Below, piece after piece: positions 55,401-64,000 of a DNA stretch of 64,000 bases. The stretch is taken from NCBI RefSeq assembly GCF_000313135.1, contig NW_004457271.1, positions 137,430 through 201,429 on the forward strand, read 5' to 3'. This DNA comes from Acanthamoeba castellanii str. Neff. Lineage: Eukaryota; Discosea; Longamoebia; Acanthamoebidae. The translations under genes were made by a program, and so were the position numbers. The number at the start of each line of letters is the position of its first letter. The first letter of the stretch is position 1. The notes beneath the pieces were generated by a model. The model had not been told where the DNA came from and ran no database searches. It was given only the letters and a program-made list of their open reading frames with translations.

Positions 55401-58342
55401 TAACCAACACCCGACAAATACCAACGACCAAACTATGACGCCGCTAGGACGCAGTTATTCTCACCTGGAGCTGCGGCCCAACCAGTACAACAACGGCTAC
55501 GAGGCGGTCATCAGCGAGGGCATGTCAGCGGAGACCGTACAGGAGAACCCCACGCCTTTCCCCTTGGTACGCCCACAAGCCGCTTGCGCGCGTTGGGTGG
55601 TTGGTTGGTCGAGCGGTGGAGCGGTGGAGCGATCGATGAAAATTGTTGATATCGTACCGGTGGGCGCGGCTCAAATAGGGCAACGTGAGGGAGTCGGAGC
55701 TCTTCTTCACCCAGGTGAAGACCCTCTACGCCAAGGAGGGCAAGATCTGTCTCTACGACTCGGCCATGGTCCGGGCTCCCGCTCCCGTACGCAACCTCCC
55801 TTGTCGCCTCTGCGCTGAGTTCGTTTTGTAGAGAGGGGGGGTCTCAAGAGCTACGTCGCGCGTGCCTTTCCTCTGGTGTTTTTTAGCAGCAAATGCCGAA
55901 CCTGAAGGCGACGGCCCCCCCGGGGGGCGGCGGCGCAATGCGGCCCAATCCCCAGCAGCAGGCCTACATGTCGATGATGCGCCGCACCGCAAACACACAA
56001 CTGCCCGGTACGCCGCTTCTTTTTCCTCTCCTCTCCTCTTCTTCGCACGCGCATGTGAGGCTTTTTCGAGACCTTCGGCTGATGGTCGTTTGGTGTGGTG
56101 GCAATCGAGTCACCGTAGGCGGGAGACAGATGACGCACAGCCAACAGCAGGCCCTCTACCAACAGCTGGCCTCCCAAGCGGCCGGCGGCAACGCCAACTA
56201 CCGCGCCGCTGCCGCTGCCGCTGCGGCCGCTGTACGCCTCTCTCTCTCTCTCTCTCTCTCTCGCACCCAGCTCTCATCGTGCGAGGTCGTCGTCGCCGTT
56301 TTCGATTGGTGTGTGCTGACCCCGCGTCTGCAGCAGGCCGCCGGGCAACAGCAGATGCAGCAACAGATGCAACAGCAGCAGCAGATGCAGCAGCAGCAAC
56401 AGCAGCAGATGCAGCCGCAGCAGCCCTCCTACGAGCCGCAGCGTGGCTTCATGCCGGGTGAGTGCTCTCGCTCTCAAGGGTCCAGCAGCTGGTGATGGGG
56501 TGCGTATGATGGCTGGCTCACACGTGTGCGGTGATGGCACGGTACATGCAGGCGGGTACCCGCAGATGGCGACCAACGCGGGGCAGGCGACCGGGATGCC
56601 GCCCGGGGGGATGCCCGTCGGGCAGAGCAACGGTCCCCTCACGCCGGGCCAGATGAGCGGCCTGCCCATGAGCCCCCAGTCCATCCCCCACTCCGGACAG
56701 CCGCAGGGTGCGCCCATGTCTGGGCCGTTGACCCCGGGAGGAAGCCAAGCGGTACACGACACGACCGACACGAACGACACGTTGCGCAAGGTGTCCCGCC
56801 TATTGACGGTGTCGCCGACTTGGTCGCAGGTTCCGCCTCAGGCCGCCCAAATGGGTCCCGGTGGAGGGCAGATGCCGCCCTCGGTGGGCCAAGTCGGCGG
56901 AGGCCCCATGCCCGGTGGTACGCTGCTGTTGTCGTCGTCGTTTCCGTCCCCCCCCCATTCGTCTTCATGTTAAGCTGATGACGTGGAGTGACGTGCGCGA
57001 TCTGCAGTGATGGGCGGCATGGTGGGAGGCGGCATGGGCGGAGGACCAGGCATGGTGGGAGGGATGCCCTCGTCCATGGGGCCGGGCGTGGGCATGTACT
57101 CGCAGGGAGGCATGCCCGCCGGCGCTCCACCTGGCGGTATGAGTCCCTCCCTCGACGTGTGCGCGTGCGTGTGCTTGCATGTTGCATGTGCGTGTGTGCG
57201 TGTGCGTGTTGTGTTTCGAGGGTCGGCTGCAGACCGCTCTGGCGTGTTTCTCGCGGTTGATTTGATGGTGGTGGTCGCTTGGCAGGGGCGATGAACCCGA
57301 TGATGACGACGTACCGCCGAGGCTCGGGCGGGGCTGCGCCGATGCGAGGCCAGCCCGTGCGTGGGCGCGCCATGCCCACGTCCGGTGGACCCATGGCCCA
57401 AGGCCAACCTGGTACGTGCACTTTTTACCGTCATCTTCTCTTATTGACTTTACTTCTACATTTATTTAAATATGTGTGTGTGCATACTCTACAAATATGT
57501 GCATACATAGACTGTTTTCAAATGTTATTTATTTTCGTTTGGTGGCTGTCTCCGACCTATGTTCAGTGTCGGGAGGTGCTGGGGCTAGAGTGGTCCCTGG
57601 CCCTGGTGGCGGCGTACCACCAGCGGCATCTGGTAAGCTGGCGGTTTTGCTATCGCGCCCCTGCTTTGCTTTCTTGCTTGCTTGTTTCTTTTGTTCGCTT
57701 TATGCTACCGCACGCACGCACGCACGCACGCACAAACACACACATATTGACTGATCACGGTGTGCGCGTGTGGTGTGTGCAGTGGGGATGATGTCGCCTT
57801 CGGGAGTGCCTTCGCCGTCGACGATGGGTCCGCCTAGCTCGCCCTCGCTCACGGCCCCTTCGACGCCCACCACCATGGGTCCGATGACGCCCACGTCCAT
57901 GGGCGGCATGTCCACCCAACCGCCCATGGGCATGCCGATGGGCATGCAACAGACCGGTACACTTCCCTCCCGTCTATTGCATTGAACACGTTAGCTGTTC
58001 GCAGTTGCGCGTATGCGTGCAATGTGCGAGCTAACTATGAAAACGAAGCAGGGATGCCGATGTCTCCGATGTCTCCCATGTCGCCGACGGGCATGATGCC
58101 CAACCCGATGGGTGCCCAGCCCATGGGGATGGGGATGCAGCCCATCCCGAACCCAGGTTCGCTTATTACAATACTACGCCCACCCGCACTGCTTCCTTCG
58201 TTACCCCGCTGTTCTGACCAAAGTGGTGACGGCAGGCGGCGTAGGTATGCCGCAGGGCATGCCCTCTGGGCCTGTGGCGGGGCGGGCGCAGCACCCGCAG
58301 GAGCGAAAATTCCTGCTCGAGAACATGCAGCAGAGAAAGTGA
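52480..58342 (+). CDS. SPT20: SAGA complex subunit Spt20 (SUPT20H/p38IP)
   Basis: 23 exons: 52480-53277, 53415-53587, 53672-53786, 53872-53993, 54112-54232, 54320-54376, 54484-54617, 54693-54868, 54973-55091, 55254-55346, 55448-55566, 55679-55786, 55887-56007, 56119-56231, 56334-56457, 56552-56751, 56830-56917, 57008-57136, 57286-57411, 57567-57632, 57783-57956, 58052-58156, 58236-58342; about 1,162 residues. The Spt20 domain is clear: LPPDFVELLDEMPCVYYD, GCLVVEVRDFRG, RRVLLQPDTETI, then SLVLATAPPLCLEPDIKVG, NVLNYNKCKYN. The N-terminus is Lys/Glu/Ala-rich, and a tail of eleven small exons encodes polyglutamine and Met/Gly/Pro/Ser repeats. It scaffolds the SAGA histone acetyltransferase coactivator. 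Two problems: a one-base frame loss near 52818 in exon 1, and the exon 3-4 junction, which needs a GC donor at 53787. Confidence 0.88.
56334..56419. repeat. CAG/CAA-ATG trinucleotide run in Spt20
   Basis: Coding repeat giving Gln-rich sequence broken by Met (QQMQQQMQQQQQMQQQQQQQ). A source of length variation. Confidence 0.85.
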
Positions 58343-58711
58343 GGACCATGACGGTGGAGCACCACGTGTATGTACAAAAGGCTGGACCGAAATGAACGAG
58401 AAAAGCAAACCCTGGGCTGGTCGGAACAGGCAAGGGGTGCGGGCTGGGCTGATGAAGGGTTGTTCGAGTTGGGGTGGTGGCGCTGTAAGTACAACAAATA
58501 ATAGACAAACGAGGTGGCACTCGAGCACCCTCCAAGGAGGGGGGTTGTAGTCGTAGGAGTCGTGAGTCGAGAAGAAAGGTTGGAGGGCCGGGACAGGAAA
58601 ACTGCACTCCGCTTCGCATCGGAAGTGCCTGCACTGTGGCGCAAAGGTGAGATGCGGAGCAGATGGGAGCTCCAGGGAAAGGGGTATATTACCAAGGGGG
58701 GTGGGGGTTGC
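58343..58711. other. Convergent intergenic region Spt20 / ubiquilin
   Basis: 369 bases between two stop codons facing each other. It should contain both 3' UTRs. No canonical AATAAA was noticed on either strand; no coding signal. Confidence 0.45.
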
Positions 58712-60966
58712 TTAACCAAGCTGGTTAAGGAGACGCTCGACGGCAGCGTTCACGTTGCCGCCGGTGGCCTGCAGCGCTGCGAGGTTGGCTTCCGTGTTGA
58801 TGAACCCCATGTCCCTCAGCTGCTGCAACTGCTCTCTAAACGCCTCTTGAGGATCTGCGCAGCGAGAGGACCGGAGGTGAGTGAGTGCCCACGTGGGAAG
58901 CTAGCAACAGCAGGCGGGCGAACACGTACTGGTGACAGGCGGGGCCATTGCTGCTGGGAATCCGCCGCCGGCGCCCATCATTTGCTGCAGCATCTGCATC
59001 ATCGGATTCAGCGCAGGCTGGTCGCCGCTCGCGGGAGCAGGGGCGGCGCCTCTGTGGGTGGACCAACGCGGCGTGAGCAAACAATAAAAAAAAGGTCAGC
59101 TCAGCTCGAAGAAGAACGCTCCCTTACCCGGTGGTGGAGGTTGGTGGTGCGGAGCCAGAGTCGGTCGCAGGGGTCGTCGATGAAGGGGCATCAGAGGTCG
59201 CAGGAGTTGCGGCGGGCGCGGCAGGCGGGAAGCCGAACGCGCCCAAGCCGCCCATACCTCCCAAGCCGCCCAGTCCACCCATACCTCCCATGCCTCCGGC
59301 AGCACTGAAGAGATGCGGGTTAGCCTTCAGTCGAAGTGAGTGCCAGGGGGGAGAAAGGACCGCGTACCCTCCGAAAGTGTTCTGCAGCTGAGACATGGCC
59401 TGTTGCATTTGCATCACGGCCTGCATGGTCTGCGGGTCGGAGAACCTCCGCAAGAATTCCGGGTTCTGAAGCATCTGGCGCATCTGTGGGTTGGATTGAA
59501 GCATCTGCTGGACCATCGGGTTCGAGTTCATCATCTGAGTATAGAGAGAAGAGCGCGAAACCGGATTGTTAGCGGGTGGGTGCTCTGGTGGGGCGATTCA
59601 AAGCTGATGAGAGCGACTTACCTGTTCAACGAGCTCGGGGTTGGAGAACATTTGCTGCATCATCTGTTGAACCATCGGGTTCTGCATGATGGCACCCATT
59701 TGTTCGGGGGACATGCCACCGAGACCGCCCATTCCACCCATGCCGCCCATGCCACCGAGGCCACTCATGCCGCCCATACCGCCGAGACCGCCCATACCTC
59801 CTGCCAGACCTGCGCAACATACCTTTAGTTTGGAGGCCTTCACGCACAATGTGAAGTCTGGAGAGACGAACTGGCGAAGGGGTTCTGCTGCTGCTGCTGC
59901 TGCTCCAGTGGCGCCCGATGCGGGAGCGGCAGAGGCGGGACGAGCCGCACCGCCTGCACGTGTGCGTGATAGGTAGGCGAGGTGAGCAAAGGAACAGGGA
60001 TACGTCAAAGTTCAATGCAAATGGTCGTACCTGAGGCCCAAGGATTGGGCAGAGGAGCCGCGTTGGGCGTCGTGGTCGGCTGCTCGGTGGTGCCGCCACC
60101 GAGAAGGCTAGCAAAGGGATTGGTGGAGGCTGCGGCCTGCTGGGTCTGCGACTGGGTGGCTTCGTAGAGCGGCTCCTGGATGGTGGTGTAGAGCCTGCGA
60201 AGAGCGTTGAAGCCCTCGGGGTGCGCCTCGATGTTGCTCATCGCTCGGTCGGTGGTTCGCTGCAGCTCGCGCATGATCTCGGGGTTGGACTGCGCCTGCA
60301 TGATCTGGCGAAGGGTGTCCGGGTCGTTCAGGATGTGACCCACCTCAGGGTTGTTCTCGACGATCTGGCGGATCTGCGGGTTGCTCATCATCATCGTTCG
60401 CAGAAGCTCGGGATTGTTCATCATCTGCTGCACCATCGGGTTCTGCATCATCTGCTGAACCATTTGGGGGTTCTGCATCATCTGGGAGTACATCTGCTGC
60501 AAATCGCCCCCGCCGCCGAGACCGCCAAGTCCTCCCATCCCACCCATTCCACCAAGGCCGCCCATTCCCGCAAACGGGTTTGTTGTAGCAGAGGGAGCGG
60601 CGGGCGTGGGCTGCGGGGCGGACTGTTGGGCAATGTTGTTGCTCGCGCCTCGAACGAGATGCACGGTGAAGCCATCCTTGATGGCTGCGCAGAGGCAAAT
60701 TCGCGGTGAATAACCTTCAGATGAAAGCTACCACAAACGTCGGATTCAAGATGGCAAGCGAGGGGCTTACCGTAGCTTTCCACCGTTCTGGCATCCTTGA
60801 GGACATGGCCTCCAAAGATCAACCTTTGCTGCTCTGGAGGGATGTTGGTCTTCTCCTGCAAGACCTGCTTGAACTCCAGCACGGTGCCCGACGGATCCAC
60901 CTCCACCACCAGCTTCTCGCCCTGGGAGCTCTTGATGGACACGCTTATCTTCCCTCCTTCGCTCAT
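58712..60966 (-). CDS. UBQLN: Ubiquilin (UBQLN/Dsk2)
   Basis: Eight exons on the minus strand: 60966-60771, 60684-60031, 59953-59872, 59809-59622, 59534-59368, 59304-59128, 59051-58930, 58854-58712; about 576 residues. N-terminal ubiquitin-like domain ([40 protein letters not shown]), then STI1 modules with [40 protein letters not shown] and FNALRRLY, a second STI1 pair ([18 protein letters not shown]), and a C-terminal UBA domain ([29 protein letters not shown]). It shuttles ubiquitinated clients to the proteasome. Gly-Met-rich linkers separate the parts. The third exon (59953-59872) changes frame by one base within an (AGC)n run: it starts as an Ala/Gly frame and ends in the NPFAS frame. 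Probably a base miscounted there. Confidence 0.93.
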
Positions 60967-61127
60967 TCTCTCTGTATCTGTCTCTGCCCTCTTCTTCGCG
61001 ATGGCCTTTGTGTTCTCTTCGATGTCGATCTCTCCCCAAACTCGTGCCACGTAAGCCAGCGAAAAACCGCCACCCGACTTTCTGCTGGCGCGGAAATGAT
61101 ATGGAAATTCATAGAGAAATGGCTCGC

Positions 61128-62743
61128 TCAACGGCGGCCACCCCGGCCACCTCTGCCGCCGCCTCGTCCGCCGCGGCCGCCGCGGGAGCTGTTGCCTGAC
61201 GCCTTGATGGTCGCTTTCTTCTTCATGTCCTTGGCCAATTCCTCTTCGCTGTCCTCCTCGTCCTCGTCGCTGTCCTCTTCGTCTTCGCTTCCTTCCTCGT
61301 CATCGCTTTCATCGTCGCTTCCCTCTTCATCATCTTCGTCGTCTTCGTCTTCATCTTCATCCTCTTCGTCATCGTCATCGTCATCATCTTCATCTTCATC
61401 TTCTTCAGAGTCAGAGTCGTCATCGCCACCAGCAGATGAGCCACGGTTAGCGTGATTGGGGTTGGCGATCAACAGATCATCGTCAGCCTCCCCTTCAGAG
61501 ACAAACACCAGTTGTGAGCGGCCAACACACACATCAGCCAAAGAAGGGCAATCAAAAGCGCGAGGCCGCATTACCGGGTGCTTGTTCGCCTGCTCTCTCT
61601 CGCACTCCTCAATCCAATCGTTCTGCACCTTGACAACCTCCGCACTGTTGGCGCACGCGGCGTATCTGTCCAGCAGGGTCCTGGGGAGTGAACGGGAAAG
61701 GGTGGCGCGTCAGCGAGAAGGCGAAGGGATTGCACACACCTCGACGATGATGGGCCGTTATGAGTGGGGTGGGGGCAGCCGACCTGTTGACTTCGAAGAA
61801 CGAGTGGCCCCACTTGAACTTGCTCATGACCTGCTCGGCTTCCTCCTTGAAACCGGTGATGTAGAGCGTCGCCGCGGCAGCTTCGGCACAGGAGAGCTTC
61901 AACGGACGTCCGTAGTTAACGGGGTTGGCCGCCACAAGAAAAGGCACTGCGCCGCGCGTGACGAACCAAGCCGAGAAAGAAGAACATGGGTCAGCCCAGT
62001 GGGAAGGCGGTGCGCATCAAGAGAGAAGAAGAAGCAGAAGAAGAAGAAGAAGAAGAGATGCTTGCGTACGCAATCGATGGAAGCCGCCGCGCAGCTTGCT
62101 GAACGGAATGGAGTCGATCAAAGCCCACGAGCAATCAATGACGGAGACGCCGGAGGCTATGACGTGCTCTCTGTCCTCGGCGGACACGGACCTCTCCCCC
62201 ATGGGACTGTGCACGGCACAATACTTCATCAGCACTGGGCAAGTCTGCCAAGAAGGAGGCCGGCAGGTTGTCTGACCCGGGCGAGTGATGGCTAGTGGTG
62301 GGGGCGTACCTGAGGACGACACCTCGGAAGCTTTGGCCCACGCGCATGTCTTTCATGTAGCCCAGCCTGCACAGCTTGCGGCCGGTGCACCTCTTGCCGT
62401 CGCACTGCCCAAAGTCCTGCATCATGATGAAGTGTAGAATCGTTTAACGAGAACAGCCAACGTGAAGACGTTGCGGAGATGGCGAACGTACCCACATAGC
62501 CAAATGGATGGGAAAGTGCACAACCTTGCCCTCATCATCTTCTTCAATTCCTCGAGCATACTCAGCGTGGCCTCGCACTCCGCGTGCCGGCTTATGGTGC
62601 CTGTGCATTCGTTAAATTCATGAAAATTTAATCTCTAGAATTAAGATGTACCTAGCGCGCCCTCGACCGCCGCCACGCCCCTTTCCTCCACGGGACCTAG
62701 TGCCATCCTCTTCAGCCGCAGCCTTCCTGCCTCTTCGCTCCAT
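61128..62743 (-). CDS. TSR3: 18S rRNA aminocarboxypropyltransferase TSR3
   Basis: Seven exons on the minus strand: 62743-62652, 62600-62492, 62416-62310, 62206-62070, 61946-61784, 61680-61575, 61487-61128; 357 residues. Core motifs of TSR3: [78 protein letters not shown] and [18 protein letters not shown]. It transfers the aminocarboxypropyl group of S-adenosylmethionine to the hypermodified base m1acp3-psi of 18S rRNA during 40S maturation. The N-terminus is RG-rich. The C-terminal 120 residues are a long Asp/Glu tract followed by an RGG-box ([13 protein letters not shown]), as in other eukaryotic TSR3. The last acceptor was chosen as GGGGAG/GCTGAC because it keeps the frame. Confidence 0.94.
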
Positions 62744-62845
62744 CTTGCTCGGAAAGAAAAAGATGCGAGGGATTTGTTCAATCTTGCAAACAAAAAAGAG
62801 TTGTATTTCGCGACTGTGTGCAGGGTCTGACGTGGCTGCAGCCCT

Positions 62846-63937
62846 TCACGACGAAGAGGATGAAGAGGAGGCCTCGGTGGCGGGGGAGGGCGAGGAGGGA
62901 ACGGCGGCGGTGATGAGGCCATGCGCGAGACCGATCCGCTCAAAGATGGGCTGGAGGGCTGAGCGGATCTCCTTCCTTTCGCTCAGCATGAGGCCCACAA
63001 AGTGCCTGTAGAGGAGCGGCACATGCTTGCCGAACTGCACACACGACACACACACACACACACCAGGGGACCTTGATGAGACCACCGGGCTCAGGCAAAG
63101 GAGAGGAGACTCTGTGGTGGAGTACCTGAGACTCGTCGAACTGGAGGATGCCCTGGAGGATCTGCACCATGAGGCCCACCTTGGACTGCGAGTACGGCGA
63201 AGAGGAGTTGAGCGCCGTCTGGATGAACTCTTCGGCGAACTCGGTGATCAGCCTGTCGCGTGCCACACGACACACGGGTGTTGTGAGCGAGTGAGTGACA
63301 CGAATGAGGTTTAGGGGAAAAACACTATGGGGGAGCGCGTACAGGGTGAGCCTCTTTTCGCTGACCTCCCTCTTCTCGGAGCCGTCGGGTTCGGCATAGA
63401 GCGTGAAGAGGATGCGCAGGCAGCTGCTCATGGCGGTCACCTCAATCTTGATGATGCGCGTCATCACGCCGGTGGGTCCCAGCCCAGTTCGCAGGCGCAC
63501 GTCGTTGTTGGCCGAGTAGGCGAAGCGATAGCCCGAGATGATCGCCTCGAGGAACGACTCCACATTAGCTGCACGCCCACGCCCAACACCAACCCGAACG
63601 TCAGCGAAAACAGCCAACCGCGGTCTACTATGCGCGCGCTGAGCTCCATACCGAGAGAGAGGTGCTGGTAGTGCTCGAAGAAGATCTCGTTAACCGCCTG
63701 AAGGAGCAGCAGGTGGATAGAGCACCTGGCGACAGCGTTAAACAACAAAATTAAGTTCCAGGCCACAAAAAGAAGACCCAAATTGAATGTCGGACCGGTC
63801 GCTTACCTGGCGTTGACGGTGGCAAAGGAGGAGAACGCGTTTGGTGGGCGGTGAGGCGTGGACCTCTTGAGCTTGACCATCACAATCTCCTCGGGGCTGA
63901 GCTTGGCCTTGTCCAACGTCTCCTCCTCCTTCATCGC
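62846..63937 (-). CDS. BIG-type ARF guanine-nucleotide exchange factor, C-terminal part
   Basis: Six exons visible on the minus strand: 63937-63807, 63725-63652, 63568-63343, 63252-63126, 63034-62846, with the gene continuing beyond the right edge (five complete here; an upstream exon is outside). Residues seen match the end of BIG1/2 (ARFGEF1/2): RCSIHLLLLQAVNEIFFEHY, ANVESFLEAIISGYRFAYSA, SSCLRILFTLYAEPDGSEKR, VGLMVQILQGILQFDESQFG, and HFVGLMLSERKEIRSALQPI. These are the HDS helical repeats after the Sec7 domain; the catalytic domain is outside the window. It would act at the trans-Golgi on ARF1. It ends in a poly-Ser tail. The start is missing; 63941-64000 looks intronic or partly coding. 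Confidence 0.82.
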
Positions 63938-64000
63938 CTGATCATCGATTACACCCCACCCACACAACGATCGCGCCCGGTCAGTCTTCTTAAGAAGACG

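Noticed and set aside
55347..55447. Possible second U12 intron in Spt20 (donor GTATCCAAC)
   Set aside because: Only the first six bases fit and no TTCCTTRAC branch sequence lies near the acceptor.

Overview
The window is intron-rich eukaryotic nuclear DNA, most likely Acanthamoeba (Amoebozoa; I favour A. castellanii). The reasons are GC-rich coding sequence, about 8-10 short introns (mostly 75-100 nt, GT-AG) per gene, introns full of TG/CA and CGTGT-type simple repeats, compact alternating gene order, and signature proteins such as a myotubularin-LRR-Roc-COR-kinase (Pats1-type Roco) protein. There is no sign of bacterial, organellar or viral DNA. All gene models were spliced by hand from reading frame, splice sites and family similarity recalled from memory; no search was run.

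Layout. 0-0.6 kb: 3' end of an ERK7/8-type MAP kinase. 0.7-2.6 kb: a tRNA cluster (Asp, Ala, Ile, and a second Asp inverted) enclosed by a 172-nt inverted repeat, with two tRNA fragments. 2.8-4.7 kb (-): CHID1 chitinase-like protein. 5.1-7.8 kb (+): ubiquitin E2-F-box fusion. 7.9-9.9 kb (-): PDCD7/U11-59K of the minor spliceosome, carrying a U12-like intron. 10.1-21.7 kb (+): a 2,839-residue Roco kinase in 31 exons. 21.9-25.7 kb (-): HEAT-repeat protein, possibly BRAT1. 26-28.9 kb (+): PAK-type kinase. 29.5-33 kb (+): PX-PH-RhoGAP. 33.2-35.5 kb (-): 2-phosphoglycerate-kinase/LPA1-like protein. 35.8-37.1 kb (-): VOC/glyoxalase-fold protein. 37.5-39.35 kb (-): DAHP synthase of the shikimate pathway. 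39.6-43.45 kb (-): GH13 alpha-amylase with a 450-N gap inside an intron. 43.7-45.5 kb (+): Rpp21 fused in the model to a flavin-reductase-like domain. 45.7-48.8 kb: two tandem pairs of tiny probable mitochondrial proteins around a frameshifted ankyrin-like gene. 48.9-50.1 kb (-): sphinganine C4-hydroxylase. 50.5-52.0 kb (-): TRMT10 tRNA methyltransferase. 52.5-58.3 kb (+): Spt20 subunit of SAGA. 58.7-61.0 kb (-): ubiquilin. 61.1-62.7 kb (-): TSR3 18S rRNA modification enzyme. 62.8-64 kb (-): C-terminal part of a BIG-type ARF-GEF.

The genes do not form one pathway; this is an ordinary euchromatic segment with signalling (MAPK, Roco, PAK, RhoGAP, ARF-GEF), RNA processing (PDCD7, Rpp21, TRMT10, TSR3, tRNAs), ubiquitin (E2-F-box, ubiquilin) and metabolic genes. 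The most interesting points are the U12-type intron in the gene for a U11/U12 snRNP protein, the Rpp21-flavin reductase and E2-F-box fusions, a myotubularin domain that has lost its catalytic Cys and Arg, and a RhoGAP without its arginine finger. Several coding regions (Spt20, ubiquilin, amylase, RhoGAP, ankyrin) show one-base frame problems that look more like draft-assembly errors than biology.
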